DNA of 11,929 nt from Bacillota bacterium (lineage in GTDB: Bacteria > Bacillota > UBA5301 > JASBVW01). The stretch covers positions 1 through 11,929 of the forward strand of contig JASBVW010000014.1 in assembly GCA_029961005.1 (NCBI GenBank). Reading direction: 5' to 3'. A program made the position numbers and the translations under genes. Shown in pieces: positions 7,289 through 11,929 of the stretch; the first letter of the stretch is position 1; each line of letters starts with the position of its first letter. Below the pieces are notes generated by a model, which was not told where the DNA came from, did not search any database, and saw only the letters and a list, made by a program, of their open reading frames with translations.

Positions 7289-7360
7289 CGTTTTCACAAG
7301 TTTTAACAGGAAATTACATCTGGGTAGCGAATAAACCAAGAGAGGAGGAGGAGACCAACT

Positions 7361-8311
7361 GTGCATGGCAAATGGGGGTTCGCGAAGAAGGGACGCCTGG
7401 CGCTGTTGCTGGCTCTTTGGTGTGCGGCCTTGCTGGCGGCGGGCCAGTCTGTTTTCGCCTCCGGGTTGACCTCCTGGAAGCTGGTGCTGGAGATCAAGAA
7501 CAAAGAGGGCGATACGCCGCTGCGGCGCCCCAGGGCTGTGGTGGTGGACAACAAGGGGCGCATCATCGTCCTGGAGGCAGCCGAGAAGGTAGTGATCTAC
7601 GATGGGCAGGGTAAATTTGTCAAGGAATTTGGCAAGAAGGGGCGCAAAGAGGGTAGTTTCAACGACCCGCTCGGCTTGGCGGTGGATGCGGAAGGGCGCA
7701 TCTACGTGTCCGATACCGGCAACGCCCGGGTGGAGGTCTTTTCGCCGGAAGGGGAGCTGCTCTTGTCCTTTGGGGAGAAGGGCTCCGGCCCCGGACAGTT
7801 CCTGCGTCCCGGTCCCATGGCGATAGGCAACGGGCTGCTCTACGTGGTGGACATCGAGAACCACCGGGTAAGCGCCTTTGATCTAAGCGGGAAGCACAAG
7901 TTCGACTTTGGGGAGAAGGGCCAAGACGACGGCCAGCTGCTTTATCCGCTGGGCATAGCGATCGATCGAGCAGGCTACATTTATGTAGTTAACTCTCTGA
8001 ACTTTCGTATCGAAGTATATAATAAGGACGGGAAATTTGAGTACAACTTCGGCGAGGCGGGGGACACGGAGGGCACCTTCTCCCGCCCCAAAAACGTGGC
8101 CTTTGACCAGAAGGACAACCTGTACGTGACCGACAGCCTTTTGAGCCTGGTGCAGATCCTGGATACCGACGGCAACTACGTGGGGAAGGTGGGAGGGGAC
8201 AGCGAGATACCGCTCTTCGCCCAGCCCCTGGGCATCTGGGTGGACGCAAAAGGCCGCGTCTACGTGGCGGATCAAGGCAACGATCGCATCGCGGTCTTTG
8301 AAGCGCAATAG
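7361..8311 (+). CDS. Exported six-bladed NHL-repeat beta-propeller protein
   Basis: 316 residues. Signal peptide or anchor: basic start MHGKWGFAKKGR, hydrophobic core LALLLALWCAALLAAG, possible cut after VFAS (about 34). The rest is six NHL-type repeats starting near residues 57, 103, 150, 196, 243 and 289, each of the form P-x-G-[IL]-x-x-D-x-x-G-x-[IL]-Y-V-x-D-x-x-N-x-R-[IV]-x-V-[FY], the clearest being PLGLAVDAEGRIYVSDTGN. Strand SWKLVLEIK (39-46) probably closes the ring with the last blade. NHL propellers are protein- or ligand-binding scaffolds; no catalytic site is seen. GTG 7361 has AGAGGAGGAGGAG 7 bases upstream. A tetraheme cytochrome gene follows after 36 bases, suggesting that the propeller docks or supports that cytochrome outside the membrane; this is inference from context. 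Confidence 0.88.
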   Translation: MHGKWGFAKKGRLALLLALWCAALLAAGQSVFASGLTSWKLVLEIKNKEGDTPLRRPRAVVVDNKGRIIVLEAAEKVVIYDGQGKFVKEFGKKGRKEGSFNDPLGLAVDAEGRIYVSDTGNARVEVFSPEGELLLSFGEKGSGPGQFLRPGPMAIGNGLLYVVDIENHRVSAFDLSGKHKFDFGEKGQDDGQLLYPLGIAIDRAGYIYVVNSLNFRIEVYNKDGKFEYNFGEAGDTEGTFSRPKNVAFDQKDNLYVTDSLLSLVQILDTDGNYVGKVGGDSEIPLFAQPLGIWVDAKGRVYVADQGNDRIAVFEAQ

Positions 8312-8330
8312 ATTTATTGAGGAGGTTAAA

Positions 8331-8351
8331 GTGAGGGGGGAGAAGAGATGA
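8331..8351 (+). CDS. Possible six-codon coupling ORF upstream of the cytochrome
   Basis: GTG at 8331, six bases or fewer after a strong GAGGAGG (8319-8325 region), encodes MRGEKR and stops with a TGA (8349-8351) that overlaps the cytochrome ATG (8348) as ATGA. It could load ribosomes onto the cytochrome message by termination-reinitiation. It is too short to judge by composition and may be chance: the cytochrome has its own GGGGGGAG site. Confidence 0.2.
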   Translation: MRGEKR

Positions 8352-8893
8352 AGAGGCTTGCACTGGGGGGAATGGCCATCCTGCTGGTGCTGCTCCTGAG
8401 CGCGGGCGGTGTCCTGGCGGCGGCCGCCCAGAAGGCGGCGCCGGCGCCGGCGCCGACGCCGACGCCAGCGCCGAGCCCAAGTGGTGCGGCCCCGTCCGGA
8501 GCTAAAGGCAAGGGGCCAGAAGGGCACCCAGCGGGGTGTTCGGTCTGTCATGTGCCGCACGGCGCGGCAGGTGAGCGCTTGTGGCCCTATGCGCCGCCCA
8601 GCACCACGACCAAGGGGACCCAGCTCTCGATGGGTTCAGCCCTGTGCTACAGCTGCCACGATGGCACCCTGACCTCTTTGGGGGCTACCTTCTTTGAGAA
8701 GGACGGCAGCACGCACCCCATCGACGTGGTGCCCAGCGAGCGGGTCAAGGTCCCCAAGGAGTTTCCGCTGGACAGCAAGGGGCGCATCACCTGCGCTTCC
8801 TGCCACAACCCGCACAAGACGGCGTACGACAAGTACCTGCGCCTGCCGGCCGAGAACGGGGAGCTCTGCGTGGCCTGCCACGTCAATAACTAA
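8348..8893 (+). CDS. Exported tetraheme c-type cytochrome (doubled CXXCH family)
   Basis: 181 residues. Signal peptide MKRLALGGMAILLVLLLSAG with probable cleavage near AxA at 22-26, then an Ala/Pro/Thr spacer (31-45) that would hold the heme domain away from the membrane or wall. Four CXXCH heme sites: C64-H68 (CSVCH), C100-H104 (CYSCH), C149-H153 (CASCH) and C174-H178 (CVACH), arranged as two pairs. Exactly four further histidines exist (60, 71, 123, 156), enough for bis-His ligation of every heme. The role would be electron transfer outside the cytoplasmic membrane; no redox partner is certain. Start ATG 8348 with GGGGGGAG about 6 bases upstream. It follows the NHL protein gene by 36 bases, probably in one operon, and is followed by strong hairpins. 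Cytochrome c maturation genes are not in the window. Confidence 0.93.
   Translation: MKRLALGGMAILLVLLLSAGGVLAAAAQKAAPAPAPTPTPAPSPSGAAPSGAKGKGPEGHPAGCSVCHVPHGAAGERLWPYAPPSTTTKGTQLSMGSALCYSCHDGTLTSLGATFFEKDGSTHPIDVVPSERVKVPKEFPLDSKGRITCASCHNPHKTAYDKYLRLPAENGELCVACHVNN
8438..8482 (+). repeat. Short GCGCCG/ACGCCG repeats coding the Pro-Ala-Thr linker
   Basis: Tandem six-base units (gcgccg three times, then acgccg-type variants) encode APAPAPTPTPAPSPS. This is a low-complexity linker in the cytochrome and a likely site of length variation by slippage. Confidence 0.75.
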
Positions 8894-8899
8894 GGTTAA

Positions 8900-8917
8900 G
8901 GCGCCCCCCGGGGCGCC
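8900..8917. repeat. GC hairpin just after the cytochrome gene
   Basis: GGCGCCCC, CC, GGGGCGCC: 8-base complementary arms, 7 bases after the cytochrome stop, with no T-run. It may act as an mRNA 3' stabiliser or part of a two-hairpin terminator with 8953-8984. Confidence 0.5.
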
Positions 8918-8952
8918 AGGCGGAGAAGAGACTGTAAGCAGGTAAGCGCTGC

Positions 8953-8984
8953 GCGGCCCGGCCTCCTGAGCGAGGCCGGGCCGC
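8953..8984 (+). terminator. 13-bp stem-loop between the cytochrome operon and secG
   Basis: GCGGCCCGGCCTC (8953-8965), loop CTGAGC, GAGGCCGGGCCGC (8972-8984): a perfect 13-bp stem. Only a poor T-run (CGGGTTGTCT) follows, so termination may be partial. It lies directly before the secG promoter. Confidence 0.6.
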
Positions 8985-8988
8985 CGGG

Positions 8989-9017
8989 TTGTCTGCGGGC
9001 GAGATCTGTGCTATAGT
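8989..9017 (+). promoter_or_regulatory. Sigma-70/A-type promoter for secG
   Basis: TTGTCT (8989-8994), exactly 17 bases, TATAGT (9012-9017). A start near 9024 would give a leader of about 70 bases that includes the perfect 18-base palindrome at 9056-9073 before the SD AAGGAGGTGA. Confidence 0.65.
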
Positions 9018-9055
9018 AAGTAATGCTGTGCGGCAAGTCCAGCGACAGCTGGAGG

Positions 9056-9073
9056 GCCGGCCGCGCGGCCGGC
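9056..9073. repeat. Perfect 18-base palindrome in the secG leader
   Basis: GCCGGCCGCGCGGCCGGC equals its own reverse complement and ends about 6 bases before the secG ribosome binding site. As RNA it gives a short GC hairpin that could shape access to the SD. Function unknown. Confidence 0.5.
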
Positions 9074-9094
9074 GCAGCGAAGGAGGTGACAGGG

Positions 9095-9319
9095 GTGGAG
9101 ACGGCCCTTTTTATTCTCCAGTTGGTTATTTCGGTGGCGCTCGTCGTGGCTGTGCTTTTGCAGCCCAGCAAGGGAGAAGGCCTGGGATCCATCGGCGGAG
9201 GGGCGCAGCTCTTCTTCACCGCCCATAAAGGCTGGGAAGCTTTTCTCGACCGGGCTACCACCGTGCTGGCGGTGCTCTTTATGCTCTCTTCGCTGGCCCT
9301 GGCGCTGCTTTTGCGGTGA
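9095..9319 (+). CDS. secG: Preprotein translocase subunit SecG
   Basis: Small accessory subunit of the SecYEG channel in the cytoplasmic membrane. 74 residues, normal for Firmicutes. Two membrane helices: about 3-22 (ALFILQLVISVALVVAVLLQ) and about 52-73. Between them is the conserved loop with QPSKGEGLGSIGGGAQLFF, matching the usual Q-x-x-x-G-x-G/G-G signature. GTG 9095 is chosen for the near-perfect AAGGAGGTGA upstream and the helix starting at residue 3; an ATG at 9023 in frame would add 24 unlikely Arg/Ala/Gly residues encoded by the leader palindrome. A promoter lies at 8989-9017. The HD-domain gene, smpB and ssrA follow on the same strand. Confidence 0.93.
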   Translation: METALFILQLVISVALVVAVLLQPSKGEGLGSIGGGAQLFFTAHKGWEAFLDRATTVLAVLFMLSSLALALLLR

Positions 9320-9358
9320 GTAGATCGGCGGTCCACAACTTGTAAGCGGGGCGAGGAC

Positions 9359-9910
9359 ATGACGCGCGAGGAAGCAGTAAAGCTGGTACAAGAGCGGGTC
9401 AAGAGCAAGAACCTCTTCAAGCACATGCTGGCCACCGAAGCGGTGATGCGGAGGCTGGCCCGAGAGTGGGGAGAAGACGAGGAGCGGTGGGGCCTGGCGG
9501 GGCTCCTGCACGACATTGACTACGACGAGACGGCTGACCGGCCGGACCGCCACAGCCTGGAAGGGGCGCGGATCCTGGCGGAGCTGGGGTTGCCGGAAGA
9601 GGTTGTCTACGCGGTGAAAGTGCACAACGAGTACCACGGCCTGCCGCGGGTCAGCCGCCTGGACAAGGCCCTGCACGCCGTGGACCCTTTAACCGGCCTG
9701 ATCGTGGCCGCGGCCCTGATCCACCCGGCCAAGCGCCTGAGCGCCATTGACGGCGAGTTTGTGGAGAAGCGCTTTGGGGAAAGATCCTTCGCCCGGGGAG
9801 CCAACCGGGAGCAGATTGCCCGCTGTGCAGAGCTGGGCCTTTCGCTGCGGCGCTTCATCGACCTGGGGCTGGAGGCCATGCAGGCCATCGCCGGGGAGCT
9901 GGGGCTGTAG
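9359..9910 (+). CDS. HD/HDIG-domain phosphohydrolase, substrate unknown
   Basis: 183 residues, soluble, one HD domain. Metal ligands seen in order: His22 (FKHMLATEAVM), His51-Asp52 (GLLHDIDYDET), His65 (DRHSLEGA), His89 (AVKVHNEYHG) and Asp109 (HAVDPLTGL). It resembles the small HDIG proteins widespread in anaerobic clostridia, annotated only as predicted HD-superfamily hydrolases; the reaction is not known, and it lacks the GYP part of c-di-GMP phosphodiesterases. ATG 9359 has only a weak GCGAGG close by. It sits 39 bases after secG and 81 before smpB, the slot where many Firmicutes have rnr (RNase R). A nucleotide or RNA-linked role is therefore possible but is inference from position only. 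Confidence 0.85.
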   Translation: MTREEAVKLVQERVKSKNLFKHMLATEAVMRRLAREWGEDEERWGLAGLLHDIDYDETADRPDRHSLEGARILAELGLPEEVVYAVKVHNEYHGLPRVSRLDKALHAVDPLTGLIVAAALIHPAKRLSAIDGEFVEKRFGERSFARGANREQIARCAELGLSLRRFIDLGLEAMQAIAGELGL

Positions 9911-9918
9911 GGGCCGGG

Positions 9919-9946
9919 GTGCAAACGGGCGGCGGTGTGATATAAT
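9919..9946 (+). promoter_or_regulatory. Extended -10 promoter for smpB-ssrA
   Basis: TGATATAAT (9938-9946) is a perfect -10 hexamer TATAAT with an extended TGn. The -35 GTGCAA (9919-9924) is weak at 16 bases spacing. A start near 9953 would give a leader of about 40 bases to smpB. Confidence 0.65.
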
Positions 9947-9991
9947 TAAGAGTGAGAGTAGCGGCGGGGAGGAGCGGCGGAGGGGGCAGCG

Positions 9992-10468
9992 GTGAAGAAG
10001 GAGAGCGGGGAGCGGGTGGCGGCCGAAAACCGCAAAGCCCGCCACGACTACCACATCCTGGAGACCTATGAGGCCGGGATCGCCCTGCGCGGGACGGAGG
10101 TCAAGTCCATCCGCGCCGGGAAGGTCAACCTCAAGGACAGCTTCGCCCGGATCGAGGGGGGCGAGGTCTTCGTCTACCAGATGCACATCAGCCCTTACGA
10201 GTACGGGAACAGGGAAAACCACGACCCGCTGCGCACCCGCAAGCTGCTGCTTCATAAAAGCGAGATCGCCCGCCTGGTTGGCAAGACGCAGGAGAAGGGG
10301 CTGACGCTGGTTCCCCTGCGCGTGTACTTCAAGCGCGGGCTGGCCAAGGTGGAGCTGGCCCTGGCTAAAGGGAAGAAGCTCTACGATAAGCGCCACGCCG
10401 AGGCGGAGCGGGAGGCGCGGCGCGAGGTGGAGCGAGCCCTGAAGAGTGAGGAAAGGCAGGGTTATTAG
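9992..10468 (+). CDS. smpB: tmRNA-binding protein SmpB
   Basis: Binds the tRNA-like part of tmRNA and brings it to stalled ribosomes in trans-translation. 158 residues, full length. Family marks: N-terminal AAENRKARHDYHILETYEAGIALRGTEVKSIRAGKVNL with the GTEVKSIR stretch, HISPYEYGNRENHDPLRTRKLLLHKSEI in the middle, LVPLRVYFKRGLAKVELALAKGKKLYDKR toward the end, and a basic C-terminal tail that enters the mRNA channel. GTG 9992 has GGAGGGGG 5 bases upstream. It has its own promoter (9919-9946), and ssrA begins 19 bases after its stop, so protein and RNA partner are made together. Confidence 0.97.
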   Translation: MKKESGERVAAENRKARHDYHILETYEAGIALRGTEVKSIRAGKVNLKDSFARIEGGEVFVYQMHISPYEYGNRENHDPLRTRKLLLHKSEIARLVGKTQEKGLTLVPLRVYFKRGLAKVELALAKGKKLYDKRHAEAEREARREVERALKSEERQGY

Positions 10469-10487
10469 CGGCGGAGCTGAAAATTTG

Positions 10488-10840
10488 GGGGGCGACAGGT
10501 TTCGACGGGGAGGACGGGGTCAGAGGTAGCGAGCCGAGTTGGCCGCCCACTCGTTAAAACGGTGGCAGGCGAAAGACAAACGCCGACAACGAATACGCTC
10601 TCGCTGCGTAAGTAACGCAGCCGTCCGCCTGCGGGGCGCCTGCCCCCGCAGAACGGGCGTGAAAAAGCAGGCTGGTCCGCACTCCAGCGGCCCGGGGGAG
10701 TGCGGCGAGAACGTGCGGGCTGGCCGCTCCGGAGCCTGCCTGCCGGCGCCGGGGTGGCGAGGGCAATAGACAGGCTGCGCTCGGAGAAGCTTCTGGCAAC
10801 ACCTCTTCGGACCCGGGTTCAAGTCCCGGCGCCTCCACCA
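10488..10840 (+). ncRNA. ssrA: Transfer-messenger RNA (tmRNA, SsrA)
   Basis: Rescues stalled ribosomes by acting first as alanyl-tRNA and then as mRNA for a degradation tag. The ends pair as an acceptor stem: GGGGGCG at 10488-10494 with CGCCTCC before the encoded ACCA (to 10840), including the G3-U70 wobble that alanyl-tRNA synthetase reads. T-arm CCGGG-TTCAAGT-CCCGG is complete, and the 5' part has the usual ACAGGTTTCGACGGGG. Length 353 bases, standard one-piece form. The tag frame starts at GCC 10582 and ends at TAA 10609-10611. It directly follows smpB. Confidence 0.97.
10582..10611 (+). CDS. tmRNA proteolysis tag reading frame (ADNEYALAA)
   Basis: Codons GCC GAC AAC GAA TAC GCT CTC GCT GCG TAA within ssrA. 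The ALAA end is the usual ClpXP-type degron, and tags of the A-x-x-x-Y-A-L-A-A form are common in clostridia. The resume codon is placed at GCC because the ending and length then match known tags. A second in-frame-independent TAA follows two bases later (TAAGTAA). Confidence 0.85.
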   Translation, partial: ADNEYALAA

Positions 10841-10859
10841 ATTTTTTTGAGAAAGGGAT

Positions 10860-10892
10860 GGGCGCCTGGCGCTCTTTAACCTCCAGGCGCCC
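10860..10892 (+). terminator. First hairpin after ssrA (no U-tract)
   Basis: GGGCGCCTGG, 13-base loop, CCAGGCGCCC: perfect 10-bp stem 19 bases after the tmRNA end. It is followed by TGAAAGAG rather than T-run, so it is probably a processing or pause element. A T7 run (10842-10848) lies immediately after the tmRNA 3' end and may itself aid release. Confidence 0.5.
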
Positions 10893-10918
10893 TGAAAGAG
10901 AGAAAGCCATAAAGGGGG

Positions 10919-10956
10919 CCCGCTGCACTGGAAGGAGTGCGGCGGGTGCTTTTTTT
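10919..10956 (+). terminator. Rho-independent terminator of smpB-ssrA
   Basis: CCCGCTGCACT (10919-10929), loop GGAAGG, AGTGCGGCGGG (10936-10946): 11 pairs with one T-G wobble, followed by TGC and a run of seven T. It stops plus-strand transcripts before the convergent niaX gene. Confidence 0.88.
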
Positions 10957-10990
10957 GTGTGAACTGGTGCACCTCTGCCCGTGACGGCCC

Positions 10991-11479
10991 TCACTGCTCC
11001 GGCGAGGTCCGGAAGGCCCGCAAAAAGCCCAGCAGGGAGAGGGCGATCAGGCCGTCCACGGCATGGTGCAGGGCGGTCCCCACCCCCACCAGGAGCCCGG
11101 CTTTAGCCAGATCGAAGCCGAAGGGCAGCACCACCAGGGCCTCGCCCAGGGCGTGGATGGGCAGGATGGCCAGAAGGACCAGCCAGGGTTTCAGCCCGCC
11201 CCGGTAGAGCAGGGCGCCGGTGATCCCGAAGATGACGTGGATAAAGGCGCGGGCGGCCACCACCGGCCCCAGGGTGAAGAGAAAGCCCAGGCTGGAGGCC
11301 AGACCCACCATGCCGGCCACCCAGGGGCTGATGAAGATGGCGAAAAACGAGGGCACGTGGGAGCCCAGGGTGGCGGAGAAGGGTGGGATGGTCACCTGCA
11401 GCCAGCCGCGGAAGGCCAGGGGGATGAGAAGGGCCAGGGCGGTCAAGAGGGCACCCAGGACTATTTCGCGCGCACGCAT
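10991..11479 (-). CDS. niaX: Niacin ECF transporter S component NiaX
   Basis: Substrate-binding membrane subunit of an energy-coupling-factor importer for niacin, a precursor of NAD. 162 residues with about 5-6 hydrophobic helices. The N-terminus REIVLGALLTALALLIPLAF has the small-residue helix by which S components contact EcfT, and VTIPPFSATLGSHVPSFFAIFISP followed by AARAFIHVIFGITGALL matches the pattern I know for NiaX (ASHVP...SP, then a conserved R-x-x-x-H). The ATPase and EcfT genes are not in the window, so it probably shares a common ECF module. ATG 11479 has AAGGAGG 8 bases upstream. The divergent gene is niaR, the niacin repressor, which strongly supports the substrate. Alternatives: another vitamin S component. 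Confidence 0.85.
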   Translation of the reverse strand: MRAREIVLGALLTALALLIPLAFRGWLQVTIPPFSATLGSHVPSFFAIFISPWVAGMVGLASSLGFLFTLGPVVAARAFIHVIFGITGALLYRGGLKPWLVLLAILPIHALGEALVVLPFGFDLAKAGLLVGVGTALHHAVDGLIALSLLGFLRAFRTSPEQ

Positions 11480-11793
11480 CGCAAGAACCTCCTTAAGGTT
11501 TTATTTCTTGTCTGCTTGAAGGTATGGTATCTTGACAGGTGTCTATACACTTCGGGCCGCGGCTGGCTTTTCCTCTTTTTTTGTTGTGCGGGGGCGAAAA
11601 TTTTTTCGAGGCGGGGGTTGGGTGAGGCTGGTGGCAGCCAGCGAACGAGGCAGGCCGCGCTGGCTCGAAGGTAGGGCAGGGACCCGGAGGATGAATGGGC
11701 CGGGCGAGCCGGGCAGGGATGGCGGGCTGCCGGGAGAAATAAAAATACGGGCGGAAAAGAGGCCGGAAGAAGGGCCGGAGAGGAGAGACACCG
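11480..11793. other. 314-base niaX-niaR divergent intergenic region
   Basis: Holds the niaX binding site, a candidate NiaR operator (11534-11543), a T-rich stretch (11568-11581), a CGAAAA/TTTTCG near-palindrome (about 11595-11608), and mutually exclusive stem-loops (11626-11665) in what would be the niaR leader. No ORF here looks real and I could not choose a convincing niaR promoter. Confidence 0.55.
11534..11543. promoter_or_regulatory. Candidate NiaR operator upstream of niaX
   Basis: GACA-GG-TGTC is a dyad about 55 bases upstream of the niaX ATG, next to a possible minus-strand -10 TATAGA (plus coordinates 11542-11547). The flanks are partly symmetric (TATCTT on one side, TATAC on the other). 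niaX is a standard target of NiaR in Firmicutes and niaR is the divergent gene, so repression of niaX by niacin-bound NiaR is expected. The exact consensus could not be checked. Confidence 0.5.
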
Positions 11794-11929
11794 GTGGAAG
11801 CCGCCAAGCGCCGACAGGAGATCCTGGCCCTGCTCCTGCGCCGGGGGAGCCCGGTGACCGGGGGAGAGCTGGCCCAGAGGTTTGGGGTGACGCGCCAGGT
11901 GATCGTGCAGGATATTGCCCTCTTGCGGG
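11794..11929 (+). CDS. niaR: Niacin-responsive repressor NiaR (5' part only)
   Basis: Only the first 45 codons are present. They form an HTH_11-type winged-helix start: KRRQEILALLLRRGSPVTGGELAQRFGVTRQVIVQDIALLR. The stretch GV[ST]RQVIVQDIALLR is characteristic of NiaR (YrxA) proteins, which carry a C-terminal 3H domain that binds niacin; that part lies beyond the window. NiaR represses niacin uptake and NAD synthesis genes when niacin is present. GTG 11794 is chosen for GGAGAGGAG 8 bases upstream and because the HTH begins within a few residues. The divergent niaX gene supports the call. Other HTH_11 regulators (BirA-like) are less likely given the RQVIVQDIALLR match. Confidence 0.88.
   Translation, partial: MEAAKRRQEILALLLRRGSPVTGGELAQRFGVTRQVIVQDIALLR

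Noticed and set aside
7289..7360. Promoter for the NHL-cytochrome pair (TTTTCA, 17 bases, TTACAT)
   Set aside because: The -10 matches only three of six bases and lacks the key second A. The AT-rich gap may hold a promoter but none can be picked.
6665..7864. 399-codon minus-strand open frame across the HD-GYP and NHL genes
   Set aside because: It spans two confidently identified genes and their junction, has no credible binding site, and reads as His/Gln/Pro-rich antisense sequence.
10919..10956. T-box-like element after ssrA
   Set aside because: It lacks the conserved T-box sequence and lies before a convergent gene; a plain terminator explains it.
10520..10994. Minus-strand open frames across ssrA
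   Set aside because: They lie antisense to a complete tmRNA and its terminators.
11532..11560. Plus-strand promoter from the perfect TTGACA at 11532-11537
   Set aside because: No -10-like hexamer occurs at 16-18 bases; the sequence there is GC-rich. TTGACA is better explained as part of the GACA-N2-TGTC dyad.

Overview
The window reads like the chromosome of a GC-rich, probably thermophilic, anaerobic Firmicute of the Moorella/Ammonifex/Desulfotomaculum kind. This placement is inferred from gene content: NiaR/NiaX niacin control, a bifunctional phosphoglucose/phosphomannose isomerase, a secG-HD-smpB-ssrA block, and frequent GTG or TTG starts behind strong purine-rich ribosome binding sites. 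No database search was possible. No mobile element, CRISPR array, tRNA or rRNA is visible.

Left end (1-1577): a minus-strand MFS exporter gene, cut by the window edge, with a good -35/-10 promoter. A 486-base non-coding or leader region follows, with a near-perfect 23-base dyad and a 49-codon small ORF whose stop overlaps the next start.

1578-3057: a secreted 470-residue protein that looks like an outer-membrane beta-barrel (signal peptide, many short amphipathic strands, terminal Phe). It carries one canonical EF-hand calcium loop and ends in a strong terminator.

3153-5203: a two-gene sugar-phosphate operon, phosphoglucose/phosphomannose isomerase plus ROK-family glucokinase, 2 bases apart. 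Together they would feed glucose and mannose into fructose 6-phosphate.

5320-7288: a long-chain polyprenyl diphosphate synthase (quinone side chain) followed one base later by a membrane-anchored HD-GYP c-di-GMP phosphodiesterase.

7361-8893: an exported six-bladed NHL beta-propeller followed by an exported tetraheme c-type cytochrome. This pair looks like an extracytoplasmic electron-transfer module.

8900-10956: secG (own promoter), an HD-domain phosphohydrolase, smpB (extended -10 promoter) and ssrA (tmRNA, tag ADNEYALAA), covering protein export and ribosome rescue, closed by terminators.

Right end (10991-11929): niaX, a niacin ECF-transporter S component, on the minus strand, divergent from the start of niaR, the niacin-responsive repressor, on the plus strand. 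A GACA-N2-TGTC dyad upstream of niaX is a candidate NiaR operator.

The points most worth following up are the outer-membrane-type barrel with an EF-hand in an apparent Firmicute, and the NHL/tetraheme pair.
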